In this document: in pieces, positions 16,846-24,515 of the stretch
Numbering within the stretch: position 1 is the first letter of the stretch
Layout: each line of letters starts with the position of its first letter
Source of the DNA: Streptomyces fungicidicus
GTDB lineage: Bacteria; Actinomycetota; Actinomycetes; Streptomycetales; Streptomycetaceae
Assembly: GCF_003665435.1 (NCBI RefSeq)
Contig: NZ_CP023407.1
Span: 1,240,001 to 1,304,000 of the forward strand
Length of the DNA stretch: 64,000 nucleotides
Direction: 5' to 3'
The notes under the pieces: generated by a model
Database searches by the model: none
The model's input: only the letters and a program-made list of their open reading frames with translations
What the model was told of the DNA's origin: nothing
Position numbers and translations under genes: made by a program

Positions 16846-17715
16846 CTATCCGAACGAGGGACCCTGGGCCTCGCCGGGTCGTCGTTCCCCGGTCGAGAGG
16901 GCGGCCAGGGCCGCCGAGACGGCGGCGGAGGCGCGCAGGTCCAGGCGGACGCCGGTGCCCCGCGCGTGGTGGCACAGCTCACCGGCGGCGAGGGAGAGCA
17001 GTTGCGGCAGCAGGTCGGTGCAGCGGCGGGCCACCCAGCCGGTGCCCGCGGTGGCCAGCCACCGCAGGCTCGCCCACCGGGTGGGCGCCGGGGAGCCGGG
17101 CTCGGGCGAGGGGGCGGGCCCGGCCGCGAAACCGTGTTCCGCGAGCAGCGCGTGGAAGCGCACGGCGAGTTGACGGTGTCCCGGCTCACCGGGGTGCAGC
17201 CGGTCCGCGCTCCACATCGCGCGGTCCCCGATCCAGTCGCCCTCGCAGGCGTGGAGGTGCACGGCGCCGTACCGGTCGGAGAGAGCGTGCACCACGGTGT
17301 TCACCGCGCGCTGCCGGCGGGCGAGCGGCCGGGCCAGTGGTCCGGGGAGTCCCAGCATCGCGCCGGGGTGGGGCAGGCACGCGGTGAGCAGCACGGCGCC
17401 CTGACCGGCGCAGGCCGCGTACACCCGGTCCAGCCGTGCCGCGATGTCGCGGATGTCGAAGGTGCGGCGCAGGGTGTCGTTGACGCCGACGACGACGGAG
17501 ACCAGGTCGGGCCGCAGTTCCAGGGCGGCGGGCAGCTGCCGTTCGAGCACGTCGCGCGTCTGCGCCCCGCTGACCGCGAGGTTGGTGAAGCCGACCGGCC
17601 CGGCGCCCAGCGACGGCGCGAGCAGCGCGGCCCAGCCCCGCCATCCGCCGCCGGCCCGGTCCCCGACGCCCTCGGTGAGCGAGTCCCCGAGGGCCACGAA
17701 CCGCAGGGGTCTCAC
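16846..17715 (-). CDS. SGNH/GDSL hydrolase coupled to two glycosyltransferases
   Basis: 289 residues from GTG 17715, overlapping the preceding glycosyltransferase by 4 bases (GTGA). SGNH blocks: FVALGDSLTEGVGD (catalytic Ser near 11), NLAVSGAQTRD (Gly), VVVGVNDTLRR (Asn) and SADRLHPGEPGH (Asp/His dyad near 195). There is no signal peptide, so the protein is probably cytoplasmic. After about residue 215 comes an extra C-terminal part rich in Ala/Leu not typical of the catalytic fold. Coupling to two GT4 enzymes suggests it adds or removes an acyl group on the same glycan or glycolipid; that is inference. Substrate unknown. Confidence 0.85.
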   Translation of the reverse strand: MRPLRFVALGDSLTEGVGDRAGGGWRGWAALLAPSLGAGPVGFTNLAVSGAQTRDVLERQLPAALELRPDLVSVVVGVNDTLRRTFDIRDIAARLDRVYAACAGQGAVLLTACLPHPGAMLGLPGPLARPLARRQRAVNTVVHALSDRYGAVHLHACEGDWIGDRAMWSADRLHPGEPGHRQLAVRFHALLAEHGFAAGPAPSPEPGSPAPTRWASLRWLATAGTGWVARRCTDLLPQLLSLAAGELCHHARGTGVRLDLRASAAVSAALAALSTGERRPGEAQGPSFG

Positions 17716-18905
17716 AAGAGCCCCCGGGACACGGCGGGCCGTGCCGGTGCGACGCCCCGGACCACGGCTTGCGGCACCGTCGACGGCGCGTCGTGGGCGG
17801 CGAGGAACGCCGCCACCGCCGTCCCCCACCCGAAGCGCTCCGCACGCGCGCGGGCCGCCTCCCGGCGGCCGGTCTCCGCCCGGTCCAGCAGCATTTCGAC
17901 GGCTTCCGCGAAGGCCTCGCCGCGGTCCTCGGCGACCGCCCCCGCCCCGCCGATCACCTCCGGCAGCGCCGACGACGCGCTCGCCACGACGGGCGTGCCG
18001 CACGCCATCGCCTCCAGCGCGGCGAGCCCGAAGGTCTCGGCGGGCCCCGGGGCGAGGCACACGTCGGCGGACGCCTGGAGCGCGCCCAGCAGCCGCCGGT
18101 CGCCCACGTGCCCCAGGAAGGTCACCGGCAGTCCGCGCTCCCGCGCCCGCTGTTCCAGCCGCCCCCGCAGCGGCCCGTCGCCGGCCACCACCAGCACCGC
18201 CGGCCGCCCGCGCCGCAGCAGCGCCTCCAGGGCGTCCAGGGCGGTCCCGGGCCGTTTCTCCAGGGACAGCCGGGAGCACATCACGAGCAGCGTCCGGGGC
18301 GGGGGCGCGTACTGGGCGCGCAGTCCGGGGTCGCGCAGCGCGGGGTGCCGCTCCCTCAGGTCGACGCCCAGCGGGGCCCGTACGACGTTGCGGGCCCCGA
18401 TGCGCACGAACTCCCGTTCGGCGAACCCGGTGGTGCACACCACCCGGGCGTAGGTGTGCGCGGTACGGGTGTTGAGGGCGTCGGCGGTGCGCCGGGCGGC
18501 CCGCTCCGGAAGTCCCCAGGTGCGGAGCACCCCGTCGGCGCTCTCGTGCGAGACCATGACGGCCGGGACCCGGGCCCGCCGGGCCCACCGGCCGGTCCAG
18601 CGCAGCGTCGTGCGGTCGGACACCTCCAGCCGGTCGGGAGCCAGGTCCTCCAGCAGCGCGGCGACCCGCCGCCTGTCGGTGAGGACGCGGTAGCCGCCGG
18701 TGCCGGGCAGCAGCGGACCCGGCAGGGTGATCACCCGCCCCTGTTCGGTGTCGTGGTCGCTCTCCCGCTCCCCGGGGACGATCAGCACGGGCCGGTGCCC
18801 CGCCGCCAGATAGCCCTTGCCGAGTTCGCGCAGCGCGGTGCGCAGTCCGCCGGAGGCGGGCGCCACGAAGTTCGCCAGCCGGACGATCCGCAGGGGCCCG
18901 TTCAT
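17712..18905 (-). CDS. GT4 family glycosyltransferase
   Basis: 397 residues from ATG 18905, overlapping the upstream glycosyltransferase by 4 bases. GT-B fold of family GT4: N-terminal acceptor domain (IVRLANFVAPASGGLRTAL) and nucleotide-sugar domain with VMCSRLSLEKRPGTALDA, VVAGDGPL and the EX7E-type motif PAETFGLAALEAMACGTPVV. It is the second gene of a GT-GT-esterase operon. Relatives use GDP-mannose or other NDP-sugars to extend lipid-linked glycans at the inner face of the membrane. Sugar and acceptor cannot be read from sequence. Confidence 0.88.
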   Translation of the reverse strand: MNGPLRIVRLANFVAPASGGLRTALRELGKGYLAAGHRPVLIVPGERESDHDTEQGRVITLPGPLLPGTGGYRVLTDRRRVAALLEDLAPDRLEVSDRTTLRWTGRWARRARVPAVMVSHESADGVLRTWGLPERAARRTADALNTRTAHTYARVVCTTGFAEREFVRIGARNVVRAPLGVDLRERHPALRDPGLRAQYAPPPRTLLVMCSRLSLEKRPGTALDALEALLRRGRPAVLVVAGDGPLRGRLEQRARERGLPVTFLGHVGDRRLLGALQASADVCLAPGPAETFGLAALEAMACGTPVVASASSALPEVIGGAGAVAEDRGEAFAEAVEMLLDRAETGRREAARARAERFGWGTAVAAFLAAHDAPSTVPQAVVRGVAPARPAVSRGLL

Positions 18906-20026
18906 GCCGCCACCGCCGTCCGGCGGCCGGCGAGCACCTCGGCGTAGTACCCGATCAGCTGGTCGCCGACGGCCGCCCAGGTGCGTCCCTCGACCCTGGC
19001 GCGCCCGGCCGCCCCGAACGCGGCCCGCCGCCCGGGGTCGGCGGCCAGGGACCACACCGCGTCGCGCACCGCGTCGGCGTCGCGCGGCGGGACCAGCAGG
19101 CCGGTGCGTCCGTGGGCCACCAGGTCCAGCGGTCCGCCCACCGCGGGCGCGACGACGGGCACGCCGCCGGCCATCGCCTCCTGGACGGTCTGGCAGAAGG
19201 TCTCGAACGGTCCGGTGTGCACGAAGACGTCGAGCGAGGCGAAGATCCGGGCGAGGTCGTCGCCGGTGCGGCGGCCGAGGAAGACCGCGCCGGGGAGCGA
19301 CTGCTCCAGCGCGGGCCGGCTGGGCCCGTCGCCGACCACCACGACCCGCACTCCCGGCAGGGCGCAGGCCCCGGCCAGCAGTTCGACCTGCTTCTCCGGG
19401 GCGAGCCGGCCGACATAGCCGACCACGAGTTCGCCGTTCGGGGCGAGGGTGCGGCGCAGTGCTTCGTCGCGCAGGCCGGGCCGGAAACGGGCGGTGTCCA
19501 CGCCGCGCGGCCAGAGCCGCACCCGGGGCACGCCGTGTGCCTCCAGGTCGCGCAGGGCCGCGCCGGACGGGGCCAGGGTGAGGTCGGCGGAGGCGTGCAC
19601 GGAGCGGATGCGCCGCCAGGCGGCGGCCTCGCCGGCGCCCATGTACGTACGGGCGTATCCGGCGAGGTCGGTCTGGTAGACGGCGACGGCAGGCAGGCCC
19701 AGGCGGGCGGCGGCCGTCATGCCGCGCACGCCGAGGACGAAGGGGCTGGCCAGGTGGACGACGTCCGCCCGGTGCGCGGAGACGGCGGCGGCCAGTCGCC
19801 GGCTGGGCAGGGCGACGCGGACCTGGGGATAGCCGGGCAGCGGCAGGGAGGGGACGCGGACGACGGGGCAGGGCGCCCCGTCGTCGGGCTCGTCGCCCGC
19901 GGTGGCGGGGGCGACGACGAGGGGGCTGTGGCCGCGGTCGACGAGGTGTCGGGCGGTCTGGAGCGCGCAGTGGGCCACGCCGTTCACATCGGGGGGAAAG
20001 GACTCGGTCACGATGACGACACGCAT
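18902..20026 (-). CDS. GT4 glycosyltransferase, mannosyltransferase-like (MgtA/PimB' type)
   Basis: 374 residues from ATG 20026. It begins MRVVIVTESFPPDVNGVAH, the pattern of actinobacterial GDP-mannose-dependent mannosyltransferases. The donor domain carries VGYVGRLAPEKQVELLAGA, VVVGDGPSRPALE and GPFETFCQTVQEAMAGGVPV (EX7E). First gene of a three-gene unit with 4-base overlaps throughout. In mycobacteria the closest relatives mannosylate glycolipids; a similar task in envelope glycolipid synthesis is likely but not shown. Palindromes at 20048-20086 upstream may regulate the operon. Confidence 0.88.
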   Translation of the reverse strand: MRVVIVTESFPPDVNGVAHCALQTARHLVDRGHSPLVVAPATAGDEPDDGAPCPVVRVPSLPLPGYPQVRVALPSRRLAAAVSAHRADVVHLASPFVLGVRGMTAAARLGLPAVAVYQTDLAGYARTYMGAGEAAAWRRIRSVHASADLTLAPSGAALRDLEAHGVPRVRLWPRGVDTARFRPGLRDEALRRTLAPNGELVVGYVGRLAPEKQVELLAGACALPGVRVVVVGDGPSRPALEQSLPGAVFLGRRTGDDLARIFASLDVFVHTGPFETFCQTVQEAMAGGVPVVAPAVGGPLDLVAHGRTGLLVPPRDADAVRDAVWSLAADPGRRAAFGAAGRARVEGRTWAAVGDQLIGYYAEVLAGRRTAVAA

Positions 20027-20047
20027 ACCGGTGTTGTCGCCGCGCCG

Positions 20048-20086
20048 GACGTGGCCACGTCAACGTGGATCTTTCCTGGCGGGAAA
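20048..20086. promoter_or_regulatory. Palindromes upstream of the glycosyltransferase operon
   Basis: GACGTGGCCACGTC (20048-20061) is a perfect 14-base palindrome beginning 22 bases before the operon's ATG, followed by a further ACGTGG half-site. TTTCC, 5 bases, GGAAA forms a second inverted repeat at 20072-20086. Both lie where promoter elements of the leftward operon should be, so they are candidate operators. No regulator gene is adjacent. Confidence 0.4.
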
Positions 20087-20119
20087 CGCGCCATGAGCGT
20101 TGCCTCCCTCGCCCTCGCA

Positions 20120-20148
20120 GGTCAGGCGGCATCCACACGCACCTGACC
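20120..20148 (-). terminator. Possible terminator after the HEAT-repeat gene
   Basis: GGTCAGG and CCTGACC form a perfect 7-base inverted repeat with a 15-base loop, 42 bases downstream of the HEAT-repeat gene stop on the minus strand. A terminator is the simplest reading. Confidence 0.35.
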
Positions 20149-20189
20149 CGCGGGTCATCCGCCGTTCACGCCACTCGGGCGGAAGGGGG

Positions 20190-21608
20190 TCACACGGCGG
20201 TCTCCCCGGGACCGATCCGGCTGCGCACGGCGGTCTGCACCTCGGCCTCCTCGGCCGGGTCCGCGGCGAGGCGGCGCAGTCGTTCGACGACGCGGGTGTC
20301 GCCGGTCTCGGCGTGCCGGGCGGCGATCTCGCGGGTGGACTCCTCGCAGTCCCAGAGGCATTCGACGGCGAAGCCGGTGGCGTAGGAGGGGTCGGTCGCG
20401 GCGAGGGCGCGGGCCGCGCGGCCGCGCAGATGGGAGGAGGCGGTCTCGCGGTAGATGTGGCGCAGGACGGGGGCGGCGCAGGCGATGCCCAGGCGTCCGG
20501 CGCCGTCCACGAGGGTCCACAGGGTGGGCGCGTCGGGTCCCTCGCCCCGTACCGCCTCACGGATGGCCGCGAGGACCAGGTCGCGGTCCTGTACTCCGCC
20601 GCGGCAGGCGAGGACGCGGCCGGCGGCGGCGCCCAGCGGGTCGGGCCGGCGGGCCCAGCCGCGCGCCCGGTCGACGGCGGCGAGACTGTGCATGCGTTCG
20701 AAGGCGCCGACGGCGGCCTCCACGACAGCCGCCGAGCCGGTGGCCACGGCGCCCTCGATCAGTTCGAGGACGTCCGGATCGTGGTTGTCGGCGAGGTACC
20801 GCAGCGCGGTGCACCGGGCTCCGTCGGTGCCGTCCTGGGCGGCCCGGACGATCTCGGGCCGGTCCTCGGGTCCCGCCACGGCGCCGAGGCAGCGGGCGGC
20901 GGGGACATGGAGCGCGGCACCGCGCTCGAAGCCCTGCTGGGCCCACTCGAACACGGCCCGCACGCTCCAGCCGGGGCGGGGCCCGGTGGGCCGCATCTGC
21001 CGCTGCCACCGGTCGAAGGAGCCGGCCTCCTGGGCGGCACGCACACGTGTGGCGACGGACTCGCGCGGGTCCTCGGCCCACAGCCGCCAGGGCCGTGGCT
21101 CGAAGGCGTCCCGGACGGTGGCGGCGAGCTCCGCCTCACCCTCGGCGTCGGTGGGGAACCGCGCGAGGACCGGGGCGGCGAGGGCGCGCAGGCCCGCGTC
21201 GTCGTCCCTGAGGGCCAGCTCGTCCAGGGCCCAGGCCCAGTTGGTGCCGTGGGCGGCGTACCTGCGCAGCAGCGCGAGGGCGTCCCGCCTGCCGTAGGAG
21301 GCGAGGTGTCCGAGGACGGCGAGGGCGAGTCCGGTGCGGGACTCGTCGCCGTCGAGGACGTCCTCCGGATCGAAGAGGTGGGCCTCGACCGCGTCCAGTT
21401 CGCCGTGCAGATCGAGGTAGAGGCGGGCGTAGTAGAGGGAGCGGTTCTCCACCTGCCAGTCGTGGCGCGGGTCGCGCAGCACACAGTGGTTCAGCGCCGC
21501 CAGCGCCTCGGGGCGCGGGGCGGTGAGCGCGTGCAGCGTGCCGTCGCCGCGGCCCCGCTGGAGCAGGCCGAGCAGCGTACCGCTGGGCGCTATGACCGGA
21601 TCGAACAT
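20190..21608 (-). CDS. HEAT-repeat protein of unknown function
   Basis: 472 residues from ATG 21608, with GAGG about 9 bases upstream; an in-frame GTG at 21623 is less likely. The whole protein is alpha-helical, with short helix pairs rich in Ala, Leu and Arg and repeats resembling HEAT/PBS-lyase units (for example TALRYLADNHDPDVLELIEG, then AAVVEAAVGAFERM; LRHIYRETASSHLRGRAARA). No signal peptide, membrane segment or catalytic motif is seen. Such scaffolds bind proteins, and some act on phycobilin or tRNA-like partners, but no partner can be named. Monocistronic, flanked by about 160 and 300 non-coding bases. Confidence 0.85.
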   Translation of the reverse strand: MFDPVIAPSGTLLGLLQRGRGDGTLHALTAPRPEALAALNHCVLRDPRHDWQVENRSLYYARLYLDLHGELDAVEAHLFDPEDVLDGDESRTGLALAVLGHLASYGRRDALALLRRYAAHGTNWAWALDELALRDDDAGLRALAAPVLARFPTDAEGEAELAATVRDAFEPRPWRLWAEDPRESVATRVRAAQEAGSFDRWQRQMRPTGPRPGWSVRAVFEWAQQGFERGAALHVPAARCLGAVAGPEDRPEIVRAAQDGTDGARCTALRYLADNHDPDVLELIEGAVATGSAAVVEAAVGAFERMHSLAAVDRARGWARRPDPLGAAAGRVLACRGGVQDRDLVLAAIREAVRGEGPDAPTLWTLVDGAGRLGIACAAPVLRHIYRETASSHLRGRAARALAATDPSYATGFAVECLWDCEESTREIAARHAETGDTRVVERLRRLAADPAEEAEVQTAVRSRIGPGETAV

Positions 21609-21908
21609 GGGAAACAGCCTCACATCAAGCGTCGACGCAACCGGGGACGTGCATTACCTGGCCGCGTGACAACACGTCGGGGCGCCCGCCGTTTCCTGCT
21701 TGCTGTAGACCATCTCTCTCTGCCTCTCGTCGGTGGCCCATGCGGACCGCATCACGGCCCGCGCGGTGCGGCAACACCTGCCCAGCCATCGCGTCCGTGA
21801 ATCACGTCGTCATGATGACCCGGCGGTCACATCTACCGCGACCGAAATTTCGGCGGCCCTGTACCGCCTCCCCCGTTTTCCGTGTCGTCGCTGGTCGGAG
21901 CGGGTCGC
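21609..21908. other. Intergenic region with AT-rich palindrome
   Basis: 300 bases between the HEAT-repeat gene and the ankyrin gene, both leftward. It should hold the HEAT gene's promoter. The one clear signal is a perfect 12-base palindrome CCGAAATTTCGG at 21842-21853, AT-rich against its surroundings and 66 bases downstream of the ankyrin gene's coordinates limit (21909). I do not know a Streptomyces regulator with this site. No gene is apparent. Confidence 0.5.
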
Positions 21909-22301
21909 TCAGTGCTCGCCGAACAGCTCGAGCAGTTCCGTGCGCCCGAACATCCGGGCCGTGTCGACGGCCGAGGGGGTGCCCGCCGACGGGTCGGCTC
22001 CGCTCTTCAGGAGGGCCTCGATGACCTCGGTCTCCCCCTTGAAGACCGCTCCCGCGAGTGGTGTCTGGCCGCGGTCGTTGACGCGGTCGGCGGCGGCGCC
22101 GCGCTCGAGCAGCGCGCGGACCGCCCCGGCGTGGCCGTGGTACGCCGCGAGCATCACGAGCGAGTCGCCGCGGTCGTTGGTGAGGTCGGCCGGCACGCCC
22201 GCGTCGACGTAGGCCACGAGCTCCTCGGTCCGGCCCCGCCGGGCCAGGTCGAAGATCTTGGTCGCCAGCTCCACGACCTCGGGGTCGGGGGCTTCAGTCA
22301 T
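21909..22301 (-). CDS. Small ankyrin-repeat protein
   Basis: 130 residues from ATG 22301. Three to four ankyrin repeats fill the protein: GRTEELVAYVDAGVPADLTN, GDSLVMLAAYHGHAGAVRAL, GQTPLAGAVFKGETEVIEAL and a final half-repeat. No signal or membrane segment, so it is cytoplasmic. Small stand-alone ankyrin proteins are common in Streptomyces and mediate protein-protein contacts; the partner is unknown. Monocistronic. Confidence 0.88.
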   Translation of the reverse strand: MTEAPDPEVVELATKIFDLARRGRTEELVAYVDAGVPADLTNDRGDSLVMLAAYHGHAGAVRALLERGAAADRVNDRGQTPLAGAVFKGETEVIEALLKSGADPSAGTPSAVDTARMFGRTELLELFGEH

Positions 22302-22564
22302 CGGCCGGACCGCCTCTCACTGCACGTGCTTCACGCATCGGGGACAGGACGTACGTCTGCGAGCGGTGCAGAGCCGTACGGGTGAATCGCCAGCGTACTG
22401 GCTCGCGAGACACATGACCCGTTGCGCCCGAGGTAAAGATCACGGCAGGCCCAACCGGGGGGAATCAGCGAATATCCACCCAGTTGCACCTTTTATCGTA
22501 TAGATACATTCTGTGATCCTGGAAGTACTCATGGTGACTGTCCCCGCGAACCAGGAGAACTCAC

Positions 22565-22759
22565 ATGATCATCTCGATCTCATGCGTGGTGCTGCTCGGC
22601 GTCGTCGTCTTCGTCTTCTTCCGCAAGGACGGACTGAAGGCGTCGCACGCCCTGGTGGCGATGCTGTTCGGCTTCTATCTGGCCAGCACGGCCATCGCCC
22701 CCAGTATCAAGGCGGGCGGCGAGAGCCTGGCCGGCCTCCTGGGCGGATTCAAGTTCTGA
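22565..22759 (+). CDS. Two-helix membrane mini-protein
   Basis: 64 residues from ATG 22565 with a good AGGAG ribosome site. Two hydrophobic helices (about 3-20, ISISCVVLLGVVVFVFF; about 30-47, LVAMLFGFYLASTAI) joined by a basic turn RKDGLKASH. The gene is 49 bases before the FtsK/TraB-like gene and likely co-transcribed. Similar mini-proteins accompany TraB/SpdB-type transfer genes of actinomycete integrative elements, so it may assist that protein at the membrane; this is inference. An AT-rich segment with TATAGAT (about 22495-22510) upstream probably contains the promoter. Confidence 0.78.
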   Translation: MIISISCVVLLGVVVFVFFRKDGLKASHALVAMLFGFYLASTAIAPSIKAGGESLAGLLGGFKF

Positions 22760-22808
22760 TCCGCCCGACCACGCCCCGCCCGCCCGTACGCACCCTCTGG
22801 AGACAGCA

Positions 22809-24503
22809 GTGGCCCGGCGCCCCCTCCCCCGCATCCTGAGCAACGGCAGCGCACAGCTCGCCCGCAGCCGGGAGCTGGCCAGGACGGCCGCCGACAGCGC
22901 CACGGACGTCCTCCACCCGCTGATCACCATCACGCGTGGTCTGCGCCGGCTGGCCTCGGCCGGGCGGCGCAGGTGGGCCGGCACGCCCAAGGACCGGCGC
23001 GGCGCGCTGCTCTTCCTGATGGCGTCGGTCGTGCTGGTCGTGGCCCTTGCCCCGTACGGCCCGCTGCTCGCCGTCATCACCCTGATGGCGGCGGCGGCCT
23101 GGCACGGCCGGGACCGCGCGCCGTCGGCGCCCGCCGGGCCCGACGAGGACCAGTGCCGGCGCCTGAAGTCGCTCTACGAGGCACTGGTGCCGTACTTCTC
23201 CGCCGCCGAGGACCCGGAACCGCTCTACGCCCACGGCGGCGACTGGGAGAAGGTCTTCACCGAGTGCGAGTTCGACTCCACCGGCCGGATCGCGCACCTG
23301 GTGATCGGCTACCCCGCCTACTTCACCGACGGCGAGCCGGAGTCCCGGGCGCGGATCGAGCACCTGCTCGGCGCCAAGTCCGGGCGCGGCCGCGAGTACC
23401 ACTTCGGGTGGGACGAGGAGGCCAACCAGCTCACGGTCCGCGTCCTCGCGCCGCTGCCCACCGACATCACCGCCCAGCCCTTCGTCACGGCCCCCGGCGA
23501 GACGGTCCTCGGCTTCACCGACCCGATCAGGGTCCAGCGGACGCTGCCGCTCACCCACGGCGCACACGGCGAGGAGCGGCGCGACGTCCCGCCCGTCGTC
23601 TGGCGCACCGGCCTGCGCTCCACCGAGCCCCATCTGCTGGCGACCGGCCAGCCGGGCAGCGGCACCTCGACGCTGCTGCGGTCCATCGCCCTGCAGGCCC
23701 TGCACCACGGCGACGTGGTGATCGTCGACGGCGGCGGCACCGGCGAGTACGCCTGCCTCACCGGCCGGGACGGCGTGCTCGCCGTCGAGTGCGGGCTGAC
23801 GGGCACGCTGACCAGCCTGGAGTGGGCGGCGCACGAGACGGAGCGGCGGCTGATCGCGGCCGGCCGGGCCCACCAGGCGGGCGATCCTCCGCCGGAGGAC
23901 ACCCGGCGCCCCCTGTGGCTCCTGCTGGACCGGCCGAGCGCGTTCACGCACCTGGCCGCGGCGGACGGCCGCGCGGACCCCCAGGCACTGCTGCAGGTCC
24001 CGCTGCGGCACGGCCGCCCGGCGAACGTCACCGTGGTCGTCGCCGAACAGCTCGACGGCCTGGAGGCCCTCAGCGACGCGGTGCGGCAGCACACCCGCGC
24101 CCGTGTCGTCCTCGGGCCCGCGACCGCGGAGCAGCTGGAGGCCGTGCTGGGAGCGCCCCCGCACACCACCCCCGTCGACCAGGTCGCCCCGGGGCGCGGT
24201 TACGCCCGGCTCGGTTCGGGGCCGGTGCACCGCCTCCAGGTCCCCGCGACGCCGGATCCGTACGACGACGCGACCAGTGACGCCGAACGGCAGGCGGTGC
24301 TGGAGCTGCTGCCGCCCAGGACGACCCCGGCGGACGAGGAGCCGGAGCGCCTGGAGACGGCGGTTCCGGTGGAGTCGGTGCGGCTGGAGAAGGTGACGGT
24401 GGAGAAGACCGCCACCGCGGCGGGGACCGGGAGCGAGGAGCCGGCGCAGGCGCCCGCGGAAGCGGTCGGCGCCGAGGCGGCGGTCGCGGAGCACACCTCC
24501 TAA
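22809..24503 (+). CDS. FtsK/TraB-like membrane protein with defective P-loop
   Basis: 564 residues from GTG 22809, GGAG 6-8 bases upstream. An N-terminal basic region is followed by a membrane segment (about 70-97; LFLMASVVLVVALAPYGPLL). A RecA-like domain (about 265-470) follows, then an acidic Glu/Thr/Val-rich tail (about 505-564). The Walker A place reads ATGQPGSGTSTLL, with Thr where the essential Lys should be; the Walker B place reads LWLLLDRPSAF, without the acidic residue after Asp. FtsK/TraB proteins pump double-stranded DNA, but this copy should not hydrolyse ATP well. It may be a structural or regulatory paralogue. It follows the mini-protein and is convergent with the MocR gene, 12 bases away. 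Confidence 0.8.
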   Translation: MARRPLPRILSNGSAQLARSRELARTAADSATDVLHPLITITRGLRRLASAGRRRWAGTPKDRRGALLFLMASVVLVVALAPYGPLLAVITLMAAAAWHGRDRAPSAPAGPDEDQCRRLKSLYEALVPYFSAAEDPEPLYAHGGDWEKVFTECEFDSTGRIAHLVIGYPAYFTDGEPESRARIEHLLGAKSGRGREYHFGWDEEANQLTVRVLAPLPTDITAQPFVTAPGETVLGFTDPIRVQRTLPLTHGAHGEERRDVPPVVWRTGLRSTEPHLLATGQPGSGTSTLLRSIALQALHHGDVVIVDGGGTGEYACLTGRDGVLAVECGLTGTLTSLEWAAHETERRLIAAGRAHQAGDPPPEDTRRPLWLLLDRPSAFTHLAAADGRADPQALLQVPLRHGRPANVTVVVAEQLDGLEALSDAVRQHTRARVVLGPATAEQLEAVLGAPPHTTPVDQVAPGRGYARLGSGPVHRLQVPATPDPYDDATSDAERQAVLELLPPRTTPADEEPERLETAVPVESVRLEKVTVEKTATAAGTGSEEPAQAPAEAVGAEAAVAEHTS

Positions 24504-24515
24504 GGGTCTGTCGCG

